The notes: generated from the letters alone by a model not told the origin. A stretch of 64,000 nt of DNA from HOT-345 sp963531535 (GCA_963531535.1 CAUSGX010000001.1:62001-126000), one strand, 5' to 3'. Shown: positions 1-9,482, counted from the stretch's first letter. Numbers and translations are program-made.

Positions 1-305
1 ATTTCGTCGCATCACCAGCTGAAAAAATGCTGATTAACTTCCCAGAACTAAAAGAAAAAATTCAGAATATCTGACTCGTTGTCATCGATCCACCTCGTGA
101 ATGACTTCATCCGAATGTTATCAAATACCTTTCTGATCTCAAAAAAGAATATGATTTCAAACTCCTCTACATCTCATGCAATCCAATCACAATGGCTAGA
201 GATATAGAGCTCCTAGTTGAAGAAGACTTTAAGTTTCAGAAGATTCAAGCCGTTGATATGTTTCCGCACACTCATCACATTGAATGTATTTCAGTGCTGA
301 GTTAA
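1..305 (+). CDS. TrmA/RlmD-family RNA (uracil-5-)-methyltransferase, C-terminal part
   Basis: Only the last 100 or so residues are present; the gene enters from the left edge. Visible family marks are DPPREGLHP, where the G is a TGA codon (the DPPR-x-GL motif around the SAM and uracil pocket), YISCNPITMARD with the CNP catalytic-cysteine region, and DMFPHTHHIE near the C-terminus. These are the closing motifs of the class that makes 5-methyluridine in tRNA or 23S rRNA with SAM. Which uridine is modified cannot be told, because the N-terminal TRAM and FeS parts lie outside the window. It ends in TAA and is followed by a strong hairpin terminator. Confidence 0.9.
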
Positions 306-323
306 GAATAATATACGGTAGAA

Positions 324-355
324 AAAGAGATGTCTTGAACGACATCTCTTTTTGT
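324..355 (+). terminator. Rho-independent terminator after the methyltransferase
   Basis: An 11-bp stem (AAAGAGATGTC with GACATCTCTTT) around a 6-nt loop is followed by a T-run. It lies 20 bases after the methyltransferase stop codon. Confidence 0.85.
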
Positions 356-514
356 TTATGTCTGCACTATAGAGTATCTCTCATTAGAGATGGTTAGTAA
401 CAGCAATAAAAATATTTTCACAGAAACACTTCCCATGAACCAAAATGAAAAATTAAAAAAAATCTGATCTTATCAAATTCCCCAACAACCTTTATCTGCA
501 ATACTCATAGCAAC

Positions 515-553
515 AAACAAAAAAAGGTCCGTTGCTTGAGACACAACGAACCT
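515..553 (-). terminator. Terminator closing the tRNA/rpsT array
   Basis: On the minus strand, AGGTTCGTTG pairs with CAACGGACCT (one G.U) and is followed by seven Ts. It lies about 30 bases beyond the last tRNA of the array, so it probably ends that transcript. Positions 356-514 hold no gene I can support. Confidence 0.75.
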
Positions 554-583
554 ATATATATTATTATATAGTTTATTTACTTG

Positions 584-660
584 TGGTGGGCATAGCTGGA
601 CTTGAACCAGCGACCAAAAGATTATGAGTCTTCTGCTCTAACCAACTGAGCTATATGCCC
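584..660 (-). tRNA. tRNA with CAT anticodon (elongator Met or Ile2)
   Basis: A full cloverleaf reads from 660 down, with encoded CCA at 584-586. The anticodon loop is CTCATAA. It lacks the three stacked G-C pairs of the initiator tRNA found at 1792-1866. Its T-arm and variable region resemble the lysidine-modified Ile2 type as much as elongator Met, so identity stays open between those two. Confidence 0.9.
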
Positions 661-692
661 ATACTAGTACCCAGAGTTATTAACATAATTAA

Positions 693-769
693 TGGTGGGT
701 GATATAGGACTCGAACCTATGACCCCCTGCTTGTAAGGCAGATGCTCTAGCCAACTGAGCTAATCACCC
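693..769 (-). tRNA. tRNA-Val(TAC)
   Basis: The cloverleaf has the GGGTGAT acceptor strand, anticodon loop CTTACAA and an encoded CCA at 693-695. It is the second gene of the array from the left. Confidence 0.95.
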
Positions 770-776
770 ATTAAAA

Positions 777-851
777 TGGCGGTCTTACGGGGAATCGAAC
801 CCCGATTAGAAGATTGAAAGTCTCCTGTCCTAGCCGTTAGACGATAAGACC
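777..851 (-). tRNA. tRNA-Glu(TTC)
   Basis: The cloverleaf has the GGTCTTA acceptor strand, anticodon loop CTTTCAA, discriminator G and an encoded CCA. Confidence 0.95.
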
Positions 852-864
852 ACAAAGTTAGAAG

Positions 865-941
865 TGGCGGGATGGAAGGGACTCGAACCCTCGACCTCCT
901 GCGTGACAGGCAGGCGTTCTAGCCGGCTGAACTACCACCCC
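865..941 (-). tRNA. tRNA-Asp(GTC)
   Basis: The cloverleaf has anticodon loop CTGTCAC, anticodon stem CCTGC/GCAGG, discriminator G and an encoded CCA. Confidence 0.95.
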
Positions 942-973
942 AACTATAACTATCATCTAACTTAAAGTACAAA

Positions 974-1049
974 TGGAGCCAGCTGTCGGAATTGAACCGA
1001 CAACCTACCGCTTACAAGGCGGTTGCTCTACCTATTGAGCTAAGCTGGC
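974..1049 (-). tRNA. tRNA-Thr(TGT)
   Basis: The cloverleaf has the GCCAGCT acceptor strand, anticodon loop CTTGTAA and an encoded CCA. It lies 27 bases downstream of the rpsT stop codon on the same strand. Confidence 0.95.
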
Positions 1050-1076
1050 ATAAAGTCCAATACTGGACTTAGATCT

Positions 1077-1340
1077 CTATTTCTTCAAAGTATCAAATGC
1101 TTTTGAAATTCTAGACTTTTTTCTTGAGGCATTTCTCTTCTTGATAACACCAACCTTTGCAGCCTTATCAATAGCCTTGTAAACATTTGCTAGATCCTCA
1201 ACAGTCAAAGCCTCTTTAGCTTCAACTCCCTTAAGGAATTTTTTCATAGCCATCTTCATTCTAAGTTTGAAATCATAGTTTCTCTTAGCAAGAGTTTGAG
1301 ATCTATTCATAGCTTTGATTGCTGACTTCTTAATTGGCAT
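1077..1340 (-). CDS. rpsT: Ribosomal protein bS20
   Basis: This is an 87-residue, very basic protein starting MPIKKSAIKAMNRS, the usual S20 opening (lysine-rich helix that binds 16S rRNA in the small subunit). A longer start 15 bases upstream is possible but adds residues not seen in the family. It has only two glycines and no UGA. The gene sits inside the tRNA array, with tRNA-Asn 34 bases upstream and tRNA-Thr downstream on the same strand, so it is probably cotranscribed with tRNAs. Length and composition are normal for the family. Confidence 0.95.
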   Translation of the reverse strand: MPIKKSAIKAMNRSQTLAKRNYDFKLRMKMAMKKFLKGVEAKEALTVEDLANVYKAIDKAAKVGVIKKRNASRKKSRISKAFDTLKK

Positions 1341-1373
1341 TGAAAAAATTATCAAATATAAAGAGTATCAACT

Positions 1374-1446
1374 CTCCGAGAGTGGGACTCGAACCCACGA
1401 CCCAGTGGTTAACAGCCACTTGCTCTACCGACTGAGCTATCTCGGA
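1374..1446 (-). tRNA. tRNA-Asn(GTT)
   Basis: The cloverleaf has the TCCGAGA acceptor strand, anticodon loop CTGTTAA and discriminator G. No CCA is encoded; the sequence continues AGT. Confidence 0.95.
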
Positions 1447-1596
1447 TTGGCGATGGTGATTACTATACTGAAATCAGACCCATTTTCAAGAGATTTTTTA
1501 CTTTTTATACGACTTTTTTCATTCAATGTCGAGTTTCCAAAGTCTGAGTCTACCAAACTACGAAGTTCAGATTTTTATACTCATAAGATAATCAAA

Positions 1597-1678
1597 TACC
1601 GGGAACAGGACTTGAACCTGCACACCGTAAGGCACTTGGTTCTAAGCCAAGCGTGTCTACCAGTTCCACCATCCCGGC
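1597..1678 (-). tRNA. tRNA-Leu(TAG)
   Basis: A class II cloverleaf with a long variable arm and anticodon loop CTTAGAA. No CCA is encoded, and the first acceptor pair is G-U. Confidence 0.93.
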
Positions 1679-1712
1679 ATAACTGACTACCTTATGTATA
1701 AAAATCAAGATA

Positions 1713-1785
1713 CTCGGGAGATAGGACTCGAACCTATAACCCTCAGATTCAGAGTCTGATGCTCTACCAATTAAGCTACTCCCGA
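1713..1785 (-). tRNA. tRNA-Gln(CTG)
   Basis: The cloverleaf has anticodon loop CTCTGAA and a weak U1-A72 pair as in glutamine tRNAs. No CCA is encoded. A second glutamine tRNA (TTG) follows in the same array. Confidence 0.88.
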
Positions 1786-1791
1786 TTAATT

Positions 1792-1866
1792 TGGTTGCGG
1801 AGGATGGAATTGAACCACCTATCTTCGGGTTATGAGCCCGACGAGATACCGTTTCTCTACTCCGCA
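1792..1866 (-). tRNA. Initiator tRNA-fMet(CAT)
   Basis: Anticodon loop CTCATAA is flanked by three consecutive G-C pairs (CGGG/CCCG), the initiator signature. The acceptor has a weak U1-A72 pair where many bacteria have a C-A mismatch. CCA is encoded. Confidence 0.93.
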
Positions 1867-1876
1867 ATTACACTCC

Positions 1877-1947
1877 CTGGGGAACCAGGATTCGAACCTG
1901 GACAAACGGAGTCAAAGTCCGGTGTCCTACCATTAGACGATTCCCCA
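1877..1947 (-). tRNA. tRNA-Gln(TTG)
   Basis: The cloverleaf has the TGGGGAA acceptor strand, anticodon loop CTTTGAC and discriminator G. No CCA is encoded. It is the right-most, promoter-proximal gene of the minus-strand array. Confidence 0.94.
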
Positions 1948-2087
1948 TCCACACATGATGACGATTTGCTTTATATCTTTTTCACTTTGATTTTCAAGAG
2001 GAAGTGATAGTTTTTTTATTCCTCTTGTAAATCCCTAGGCAATCACTACACTATTGAGCACTATTGTTTAACTTTAGACTATTTTCA

Positions 2088-3950
2088 ATGGATTTATCAG
2101 CAATCATCAATAAAGTTCAGGAGCTCCATTCAGATTTTTCTTTTGATGAAATTGCAGAAGTTTGCTATGAATATCTAGCACAATTTTCAGAAAAGACCAA
2201 GGAAGAAACGAAAGAAAAAAGCCTCAAAAAATATCTTACAAAAGAATTTTGAGTTGAGCGAGAAAACTTAGCAGAAAAAAACTCTGAAAAGCTGAACTCA
2301 TTCTTCTCTATCCCAAGGCATCTTTTTAATTATACCAACAAAAAATCTGCTGATTATCTGATAACCATCAAAGGGCTCTGCAAACAGCTCGGCTCAACAA
2401 TCCTGTTTGAAGACGCTGAACTAAGAATTAAACCTGAAGATAAAATTGCACTTGTAGGGAAAAACGGCGCAGGAAAATCAACTTTTCTCAAAATACTTCT
2501 CAATCCAGAACTCGCTGATCACGGAGAGATTGATATTTTAAAAGATGTAAAAATCTGATTCCTCTCACAAGATTTATTTCGAGAATCCAGAGAAAGAACA
2601 GTATCAGAGGAGATGCTAACAACCTTTCCAGAGATCACAGTGAAAGTCCAAAGGCTCGAAGAAATAAAAAGACTTTTGGACGAAAATCCAGAAAACTCAA
2701 TCGAACTCATTGAGGAACAAAATGAAATTATCGAGCGAATGCTCCTCAATGAAGCCTATCAAAAATACGACCTCCAACAGGAGATTCTCAAATATTTCGG
2801 ATTTAGCAAAGAACAATTGAGTTTCAAAATTTCGCAGCTCTCCTGAGGAGAACAAACAAAAGTCCAAATCGCCAAATTTTTGCTCCAGGACGTCGATCTC
2901 TTAATTCTTGATGAACCAACAAACCATCTAGACATTGAGGGGATTCTCTTTATTGAAGCCTTCTGTCAAATGCGAAATAAGGCGCTAATCTGTATTTCTC
3001 ATGATAGAAAGTTTCTAGGTTCTACCTTCAATAAAACTGTAGAAATAAAAAATAAAAAACTGAATCTCTATTTTTGTTGGTATGAAGATTTCCTACTAGA
3101 AAAAGAAAAAAGAGAAGAAATTCAACTCAAAAACTATACTACCCAACAAAAATACCTCACTCAGCAAGAAAGATTTATCGAAAGATTTCGTTACAAATCC
3201 AGTAAAGCCTCACAAGTCCAGAGCAGAATTAAAATGCTTGATAAAATGAATAAGATCGAGGCTCCAGAACTAGAATCATCAGCTCATAAACCAAAACTTC
3301 AGGTCACACGAAGACTCCCAGAAACATTGATCAGAATTTCAGAGCTTCAAGTTGGATACTGAGAAAACACACTCGTCTCTTTACCAAAAAACCTTGAAAT
3401 CACAAAAACAATGAAGATCTGAATCATTGGAAAAAATGGTGCCTGAAAAACAACGCTTTTAAAGACAATCTTATGAGAATTAAAACCTCAATACTGAGAT
3501 ATTTGGATCCATGAAAAAGTAAAAATCTGATTTTACTCCCAAATTGCAGACGATCTAGACTTTAACGCAACCGTCACAGAAGAACTTGTCTGACCTGGAG
3601 TTTCATTCAAAGAAGCAATGAGCTTCCTCTGAGCTTTACTCCTCGATCCAGAAAAAGCTGAGCAAAAAATCTGAAGTCTCTCAGGGGGAGAAAAATCAAA
3701 AGTAGCACTAGCAAAAATGCTACTTGCACACCCAGATATCGTTGTAATGGATGAACCAACAAACCACCTGGACCTCGGCTCAAAAGAAGCAATAAAAACA
3801 ATGCTTGCGGATTTTAATGGAGTGAGCTTGATCGTTTCCCATGATAGAGATTTTCTAGAAGCAACCTCAGATCTCCTCCGAGTCATCAAAGACAAAAGAC
3901 TCACAGTTTTCCACTCTTTTGAGAGAGGGTTTGATGAAATGAAAAATTAA
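2088..3950 (+). CDS. ABC-F family ATPase (ribosome-associated, duplicated ABC domains)
   Basis: A 620-residue soluble protein with two ABC cassettes and no membrane segments, the ABC-F layout (Uup/EttA/antibiotic-protection type, acting on ribosomes). Domain 1 has VGKNGAGKST and LDEPTNHLD; domain 2 has IGKNGAGKTT, LSGGEKSKVALAK and MDEPTNHLD. The segment between them is charged and helical, as expected for the tRNA-interacting linker. About 12 of 31 glycines are TGA, including the last G of the second Walker A (3444-3446) and the first G of the LSGGE at 2844-2846, so the gene is a strong test of the code. The start MDLSAI was chosen over a TTG 24 bases upstream. The exact subfamily cannot be named. 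Confidence 0.93.
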
Positions 3951-4031
3951 AAAAAATCTGATGTTTTTTGATTGTTTTTCTCATAGAGATCAGTATGGTA
4001 TAGTATGATACTTTATATCCAAAACAACAGT

Positions 4032-4622
4032 ATGCAAAAGGGAAAACTCATCGTCCTCTATGGTATCAATAACCTCTGAAAAACAACACAAGCCCACCTT
4101 CTCATCGACCGATTGAGAGCAAGAGGACTTCAAGCCGAATATCTTAAATACCCGATTTATGACTTAGCACCCTCTTGACCACTACTCAACGCCTATCTCA
4201 GAGAAGGGAACCCAAATCAGCTTTCTTCATCAGAATTTCAACTTTTACAGGTCATCAACCGCACACAGTACGATTCTACATTAAAAAATAAGCTAGAAAG
4301 CTGAATCTGGATCATCGCAGAAGACTACACTGGAACTGGTATCGCACGAGGAACTGGAGCTTGATGAGACCAAGCTTTCCTCGAAAACATCAACTCTCAC
4401 TTACGCAAAGAAGACCTTGCCTTCTTCTTTGATGGAGAACGCTTCAGCTCTGGAATTGAAAAAGTCCACCAACATGAGCAAAATAACGAACTAATGAATA
4501 AAGTAAGACTTGTTCATCAAAACTTGGCTCAAAAACTATCTCGAGAACCAATCAATGCAAATCTTTCCATCGAAGAAATTCAATCCCAGCTGCAAAAAAT
4601 CATCTCAGAAAAATACTTGTAA
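4032..4622 (+). CDS. tmk: Thymidylate kinase
   Basis: A 196-residue P-loop kinase that would phosphorylate dTMP to dTDP. The P-loop is GINNLGKTTQ with its second G encoded by TGA (4077-4079). The segment IIAEDYTGTGIARG matches the catalytic DRY region in degenerate form, and a basic LID-like segment follows. Length is typical. TGA occurs six or more times. The ATG lies 81 bases after the ABC-F gene, and a terminator follows 4 bases after the stop. A different nucleoside-monophosphate kinase is possible but less likely. Confidence 0.85.
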
Positions 4623-4625
4623 TAA

Positions 4626-4653
4626 AAAAATCCCTCAAATGGGGGATTTTTAT
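4626..4653 (+). terminator. Terminator after tmk
   Basis: AAAAATCCC and GGGATTTTT form a stem directly after the tmk TAA. The A/T-rich stem could work in both directions, also for the convergent xth operon ending at 4702. Confidence 0.8.
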
Positions 4654-4701
4654 CTAGAAAAACACTACTATCATTTCTATCTCTCGAAAAAAAGATCGGA
4701 A

Positions 4702-5493
4702 CTATGCTTTCCCTATCTCAATTCCGATCGGACAGTGATCAGAACCTAAAACTTGATCGTAATGCACCATTTTTCAGATCTGATCCAAACAATTTTCACT
4801 TACCCAAAAATAATCCAATCTCCATCAAACATTTCTTGGCCTCGCTCCAGCCCTATAGCTCCACCAAGTATACTTCTCTCCTAAATCGGGATTCTGAAGC
4901 CTAAAAATATCAATAAGTCAGCTTTCTTCCATTTTGTCCATCTCAGCTCTCTCAATTGGTAGAAATCAGATTGAATTCTCATTTTCCTTTGGTCTCGCAA
5001 TATCAATCGGACGATGACAAATATTAAAATCACCAGTTGTGATTACCTTTTTTCATTCTTTAACTTTCTGTGCCACAAACTGTTGATACTGCCTGTAAAA
5101 ATCCAGCTTATAGCTGAGCATTTCTGTTCCATCCGCTCTATCCCCACCATTTGGGAAATAAATATTCAAAAGCAAAAAATCTGACCATTCAACGGCAGTT
5201 ACCCTCCCATCATCGTTAAAACATGCAGGATTTTCAAAAGTATTATGCTTTACCAAGATTGGGAGCGACTTTTTATAAAAGATAGCAGTTCACGCATATC
5301 CAGGTCTCTCTGAACGATGCCAAATATACTCATACTCTTGCATAGCAAATCTTACCTCAGTTGGCAGTTGATGCTCAAAGGCTTTCACCTCCTGCAGACA
5401 GAGAATATCAGGATTTTCCTGCTTTATAAAGTCAAGAAAGCCCTTTTGAAGCACAGCTCTAATCCCATTAACATTTCGAGAAATAATTTTCAT
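4702..5493 (-). CDS. xth: Exodeoxyribonuclease III
   Basis: A 263-residue AP endonuclease/exonuclease of the EEP fold used in base-excision repair. It starts MKIISRNVNGIRA, has LCLQEVKA (catalytic Glu), ITTGDFNICH (Asp/Asn) and ends with LGSDHCPIGIEI (the SDHCP catalytic Asp-His). YTWWSYRAGAR and WRLDYFWVS are also family segments. The start is the MKI, not an earlier alternative 12 bases upstream. It is the last gene of an operon with map, 18 bases after the map stop. Confidence 0.95.
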
Positions 5494-5511
5494 TCCACAA
5501 GACAAAATAAA

Positions 5512-6288
5512 TTAATACCAATCTTCCTGGATTCCTGCCAAAATCTCAGGTCCATTCTCAGTAATCAAAACCGTATACTCCCACTGAGCTCCTAAATCTC
5601 CCTTTTTACAATAAAGATTCCAATCACTTTCATGATAAACCACATCATCAGACTCTACCGCTGTGATAGGCTCTAAAGCCACAACCATACCAGGTTTCCA
5701 CTGAATTTTTTTCATAGCAGCAGTAGGGTGATTCATGAAATAAGGCAGCTCATGAACATCTGTTCACACCCCATGCCCACTCAAGCTTTTCAAAACACTA
5801 AATCCCTCATTAGTAATATGATTATAGACTGCTTTAGAATAATCATAGGCAAAACCTCCAGTCTTGATAGTCGCAACTCAACGATCTAACGCTTCTTTAG
5901 TAACCTTAATAAGTTGAGCACCTAAAGGATTTGCACTTGCATCACCAACAATCAAGCTAATAGCAGAATCAGAAACTCACTTTTTATAAATAATTCCAGC
6001 ATCAATTTTAAGCAAATCTCCATTCTTCAAGATAGTATGATCAGGAATCCCATGCACCACACAGTCATTTACAGACAAACAAAGATTCGCAGGGAAGCCT
6101 TCATAGCCCTTAAATGCTCAAACCAAATTCCTTTCATCAAGCCAAGCCTGAGCCAACTCCTCAAGTTCCAAAAGCGTCATTCCAGCCTTAGTATGCTCCT
6201 TAAGATAGTAGAGATGCTCATTGAGATATTTACAAGAATCCGTGATATTCCTGATTTGTTCAGGAGTTTTGATCAGATTTTTTATCAT
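5512..6288 (-). CDS. map: Methionine aminopeptidase, type I
   Basis: A 258-residue cytosolic metallopeptidase removing N-terminal Met. Metal-binding and catalytic segments are visible: VVHGIPD, LLKIDAGI, SLSGHGVGTDVHELPYF (metal His), and MVVALEPITA (metal Glu) near the end, with WEYTVLITENGPEIL closing the fold. Several glycines are TGA. The order dut-map-xth on one strand, with short gaps, suggests one transcript. Confidence 0.95.
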
Positions 6289-6330
6289 TTTTTAACACAA
6301 AAAAATAAACACAAATGGGAAGATAACGCT

Positions 6331-6819
6331 TTAATGAGCACCTGTAGAACCGAATCCACCAGTTCATCTCTCAGAACTATATACTTGATCAAAAGTATCA
6401 AAAAGCTGACTATCAACCTTGATCTCAACCTGAGGGATCTCAGCGGTTCCATACTGTGCCACTCACCAATAATGCGGAGCAAACTCTAGTTGACAAAGTC
6501 TGGTATATTGTTGAATAGTTACTGGATTTTGAGTAAAATTATACAACTGCATCAAATACTCTCCTCTATAGTCCGAATCAATCAATCAAACACTATTTGC
6601 TAGCAAAAGCCCATTCTTAAGAGGAAGAGAACTTCTCGCATACATCTTAGCACACCATCCTGTAGGAATAAAGGTCTTAATTCAGCTTTTTACTAATTTA
6701 ACCTCTCCAGGCTGCAGAGTAAATGTCTCATCTGCTTTAATATCCCAACACATCGCTTCAGGCGACTTTTTTTCAGGGATCAATTCCTCAGCAGAAACGC
6801 AAATAATAATAGACTGCAT
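6331..6819 (-). CDS. dut: dUTP diphosphatase (dUTPase)
   Basis: A 162-residue trimeric dUTPase that hydrolyses dUTP to dUMP and keeps uracil out of DNA. The five family motifs are recognisable: WDIKAD, MYARSSLPLKNG, NSVGLIDSDYRGEY, the RLCQLEF region, and C-terminal ERGTGGFGSTG. The G of VGL and the first G of RGTGG are TGA. MQSIII was taken as start because it aligns with the first beta strand; an upstream ATG at 6852 would add 11 residues. It lies 42 bases upstream of map. Confidence 0.94.
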
Positions 6820-6892
6820 CAAACTTTTATACTTAAATAAAACCTTCCTCATTCTACAAAACTCGATGCCTAATACAAGAGGAAAACCGATC

Positions 6893-6919
6893 AAAAAAAG
6901 GAGAGGTTAACCTCTCCTT
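6893..6919 (-). terminator. Terminator overlapping the end of the 84-residue gene
   Basis: GGAGAGG-TTAA-CCTCTCC followed by seven Ts on the minus strand. The stop codon TAA of the gene at 6907-7161 forms the loop. Confidence 0.8.
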
Positions 6920-7161
6920 GAATTTCGCATTGTTTGCGATTTACGAATACCTTTAGGAACAAACTTCATTCTTTTTTGAAGTTCAATCGCCTTAAGAGAT
7001 TCAACCCGAAGCTGTTTCCTCAATACAGCGACTCCATCAAGAATCTGTTTGTTCTGTCTAATAATTTGCTGATCGGAGGAGACTTTTCCCCGCGCTCCAA
7101 AAATAAATGTTTGCCCCAGAACCGGATCAAACACAGACGGAATTGCACCTTGCTGGATCAT
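6907..7161 (-). CDS. Small basic protein of unknown function
   Basis: Eighty-four residues, basic, starting MIQQGAIPSVFDPVLG and ending TMRNSRRG. No family recognised. The middle (residues 28-65) looks like one long amphipathic helix (QQIIRQNKQILDGVAVLRKQ). No signal peptide or membrane segment. No UGA occurs, though it has only a handful of glycines. It has its own terminator built around its stop codon, so it ends its transcript before dut. The extended basic C-terminus would suit nucleic-acid or ribosome binding, but that is inference. Confidence 0.65.
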   Translation of the reverse strand: MIQQGAIPSVFDPVLGQTFIFGARGKVSSDQQIIRQNKQILDGVAVLRKQLRVESLKAIELQKRMKFVPKGIRKSQTMRNSRRG

Positions 7162-7306
7162 GATTTTTAGTTTTATGTTTAACTTACTTAATATAAGTCT
7201 TTAAAGAGAAATGTCAAGACTTTTCTCCTTGCATTCAATAAAGCAAATCACTATCCTAATAACAATCAAAAAATCTGAATTTTCATCTCCTTTTGTATAC
7301 ATTCTC

Positions 7307-8293
7307 ATGCTCATCTATCTTGAAAAAAAAGCAAAATCCTATCCTCAAACCCAGAAAATCCTGAGCAAATTCCCCAATGCTCAAATCCTAGAAATCGACC
7401 ACTACAAAAATATCTTTGATAAAAACATCTGAGATCAAAACCTCACTCCAGCCTTCATCATTGCAAAACAGGAGCATATCCCACTTTTACCAGTTCCAGA
7501 AAACTACGGACGAACAGGAAAATCCTTCTTCTTTAAAACAAGCCTTAACTGCGTTTATGACTGTGAATACTGCTACCTCAAAGGGAACTTCAAAACAAAG
7601 TATTCCGTGCTTTTTGTCAATTATGAAGAGATAAAATCAGCGATTAGTGAAAAAATCAACCTTCTCAGAGAAACGGAAAAATACCAATGACCAATAAGTT
7701 TTTATGCAAGCAACTATTCAGATATCCAAGGAGTCGATAGCTTAACTGATTTCAATCAGACTTTTATTCCATTCTTTGAACAATTTGAGAACGTATTGAT
7801 GGAAACCAGGACTAAATCCCCAAACATTTCCTCAATCCTCAGCTGCAATAATGGGATTCCTCCTAAAAATACAGAATTCTCATTTTCTCTCAATCCAGAC
7901 TCTATCATCAAAAAATATGAGAAAGGAACCGCAACTCTAGAGGCGAGAATCTCTGCTATAAAAGCGCTTACAGAAAAAGGCTACAGAGTCTGACTCAGAT
8001 TTCTTCCCCTTTTACCCGTTGAAAATTATGATTTTTTTTATCGTGAACTACTAAAAAAATTAAAATCTGAACTCAATTTTGATCTGATTTCTTCAATTTT
8101 TATCGCCTCTCTCATCTACAATCCTTGAGATTTCAAAATCATGCAGAAAAAGAATCCAAATTCTGACCTACGACCACTTATTAGCCCCCAAGAGAACTGA
8201 CTTATCAAGATCCCTACATCAACTCGAGAACACTTTCTCAAAATCTTTAGAGAAGAACTGCCAGATCAAGAGATCCTCTTTGATTATGTATAA
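7307..8293 (+). CDS. SplB-like radical SAM protein (spore photoproduct lyase family)
   Basis: A 328-residue radical SAM protein. The cluster motif CVYDCEYCYLKG (C-x3-C-x2-C) at about residues 73-84 follows FFKTSLN, and FSLNPDSIIKKYEKGTATLEARI and GLRFLPLLPVENY match the rest of the SPL fold. The N-terminus MLIYLEKKAKSYPQTQKIL fits the family's opening. True SplB repairs UV-made spore photoproduct. A CPR cell does not sporulate, so the substrate is probably another thymine lesion or is unknown. I used the ATG at 7307; an ATG at 7211 is in frame but runs through an AAATCTGA motif typical of intergenic DNA here. Confidence 0.82.
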
Positions 8294-8309
8294 AAAAGGA
8301 AAATCTTGT

Positions 8310-8337
8310 TTGACTTTTTAAAACATTTAGATATAGT
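8310..8337 (+). promoter_or_regulatory. Promoter of the 97-residue orphan gene
   Basis: TTGACT, 16 bases, TATAGT, ending 31 bases before the ATG. Confidence 0.7.
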
Positions 8338-8368
8338 AAGGAAAAATAAATAAAAAAACTTTTTAACT

Positions 8369-8662
8369 ATGGAATTTTTCTTTATCTCAATTATCGCTCT
8401 TTACCTCATAACAAAGGCTGAGCGATCAGACGTATTGCTATTTTTAGCAAATGCTTATTTTACCTATCTTGACTATAAGCTCTGGGAAATATGCTTAGAA
8501 AATAGGATCTGGGAAGATTTAGATAAGTGCTCTGCAGAGCCTATAATCATTATGATTCTTACAATAGGACTCACAATATCCTTACCAATCCTATATGTAA
8601 TAAATATTAAGGTAGCCCGTAAAATCTCAGAAGAAGAGAAAAAGAAGCAAAAAAAAGGATAG
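8369..8662 (+). CDS. Small membrane protein, UGA-free orphan
   Basis: Ninety-seven residues with two predicted membrane segments (about residues 3-30 and 60-80), a polar stretch with Cys and acidic residues between them, and a highly charged KISEEEKKKQKKG tail. No family recognised. It contains no TGA codon and ends in TAG. It has its own -35/-10 promoter and a strong terminator, so it is a one-gene unit. It belongs to the set of seven UGA-free orphan genes described in the findings. Confidence 0.7.
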   Translation: MEFFFISIIALYLITKAERSDVLLFLANAYFTYLDYKLWEICLENRIWEDLDKCSAEPIIIMILTIGLTISLPILYVINIKVARKISEEEKKKQKKG

Positions 8663-8669
8663 AACAAAG

Positions 8670-8705
8670 ACTCTACCTAAGTATCTTATGGTAGAGTTTT
8701 TTTAA
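8670..8705 (+). terminator. Terminator after the 97-residue gene
   Basis: ACTCTACC and GGTAGAGT form an 8-bp stem with a 12-nt loop, followed by seven Ts. Confidence 0.85.
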
Positions 8706-8740
8706 AAGAGAAAAAATCAGATTTTTCTTTATCTTTTCAC

Positions 8741-8770
8741 AAAAAAACTCCTGTCTACACAAGACAGGAG
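8741..8770 (-). terminator. Terminator of the 206-residue orphan gene
   Basis: On the minus strand CTCCTGTCT pairs with AGACAGGAG around a 5-nt loop, followed by seven Ts, 8 bases past the stop codon. Confidence 0.88.
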
Positions 8771-8777
8771 CTCATCT

Positions 8778-9398
8778 TTAACACTGTTCCGCATCAAAGA
8801 GCAAAGCTACAACAGCATTCTCCTTCCGAAGAACTTCTAAGAAGAGGTCCTCATCATCTATAGATTTGCACTTCTCATCTAAAAAGAAGCGACGCATTTC
8901 CATAAGATGGAGAAAACTCCCCTCTTCAAGCTGATACCACTTACCTCCTGGTTGGACAGAATCTTCCATCCGAGTATAGAAGGTCGCTCGGTAATAGACG
9001 AAACTACCTTTAATCTTCTTCCAAGAGGATGCAATGCGATAAATTTGAAGTTTCCTAGAGAGCTCAACATCTAAACGATTAATCTTAGTCTGATACTTCT
9101 TAGGAAGAGACCATTCCTTAACATTTCTCATAACAACGGAATAGTTCTCAAACTCCTGAAAAAAAGGAGATTTTCTAAACATTGCATACATTTCAAAGAT
9201 AGCTCGATCTTGATCCCGCATCATTCTAACCTTTGCAAGATCTCTTCTGAGACATTGTTTTAACGAATGCCTACGACGAGAATAGGAGGACTTTTCTTGA
9301 ATAATAAACTTAAAATCCTGAAATCTCTCTGAATCCAAAAGTCTTTTAAGAAAAGAGCGCTTCTTTTTTTTCCCAATTGGTAATTTTTTATATTTCAT
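8778..9398 (-). CDS. Orphan protein, UGA-free, very basic
   Basis: A 206-residue protein with no recognised family. The first third is extremely basic (KKKKRSFLKRLL, SYSRRRHSLKQCLRRDL); the rest is mixed and helical, ending in an acidic stretch with two Cys residues. No signal peptide. It has only five glycines, none TGA. ATG 9398 was chosen over a GTG 24 bases upstream because the promoter's expected start site is near 9423. It is a monocistronic unit with its own promoter and terminator. The basic N-terminal half suggests nucleic-acid contact (inference). Confidence 0.7.
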   Translation of the reverse strand: MKYKKLPIGKKKKRSFLKRLLDSERFQDFKFIIQEKSSYSRRRHSLKQCLRRDLAKVRMMRDQDRAIFEMYAMFRKSPFFQEFENYSVVMRNVKEWSLPKKYQTKINRLDVELSRKLQIYRIASSWKKIKGSFVYYRATFYTRMEDSVQPGGKWYQLEEGSFLHLMEMRRFFLDEKCKSIDDEDLFLEVLRKENAVVALLFDAEQC

Positions 9399-9429
9399 AT
9401 AATTAAAATTTTTTATTTCCACAAAACAG

Positions 9430-9457
9430 ATAATACATATCTAAGAGAAAGAGTCAA
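9430..9457 (-). promoter_or_regulatory. Promoter of the 206-residue orphan gene
   Basis: On the minus strand TTGACT, 16 bases, TATTAT, 31 bases before the ATG at 9398. Confidence 0.7.
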
Positions 9458-9482
9458 GAGAAAATAAAAAACAAGACTATAT

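Noticed and set aside
400..580. A small gene starting at 391 or nearby, open if TGA is read as Gly
   Set aside because: The frame runs into the terminator and the tRNA with CAT anticodon, has no ribosome-binding site and reads as low-complexity sequence.
1315..2007. Protein genes over the tRNA array on either strand
   Set aside because: The open frames run across tRNA genes and follow their sequence; no protein family is visible.
7211..7306. Upstream start of the SplB-like gene at 7211
   Set aside because: The extra 32 residues do not fit the family's N-terminus and include a translated AAATCTGA motif typical of spacers here.
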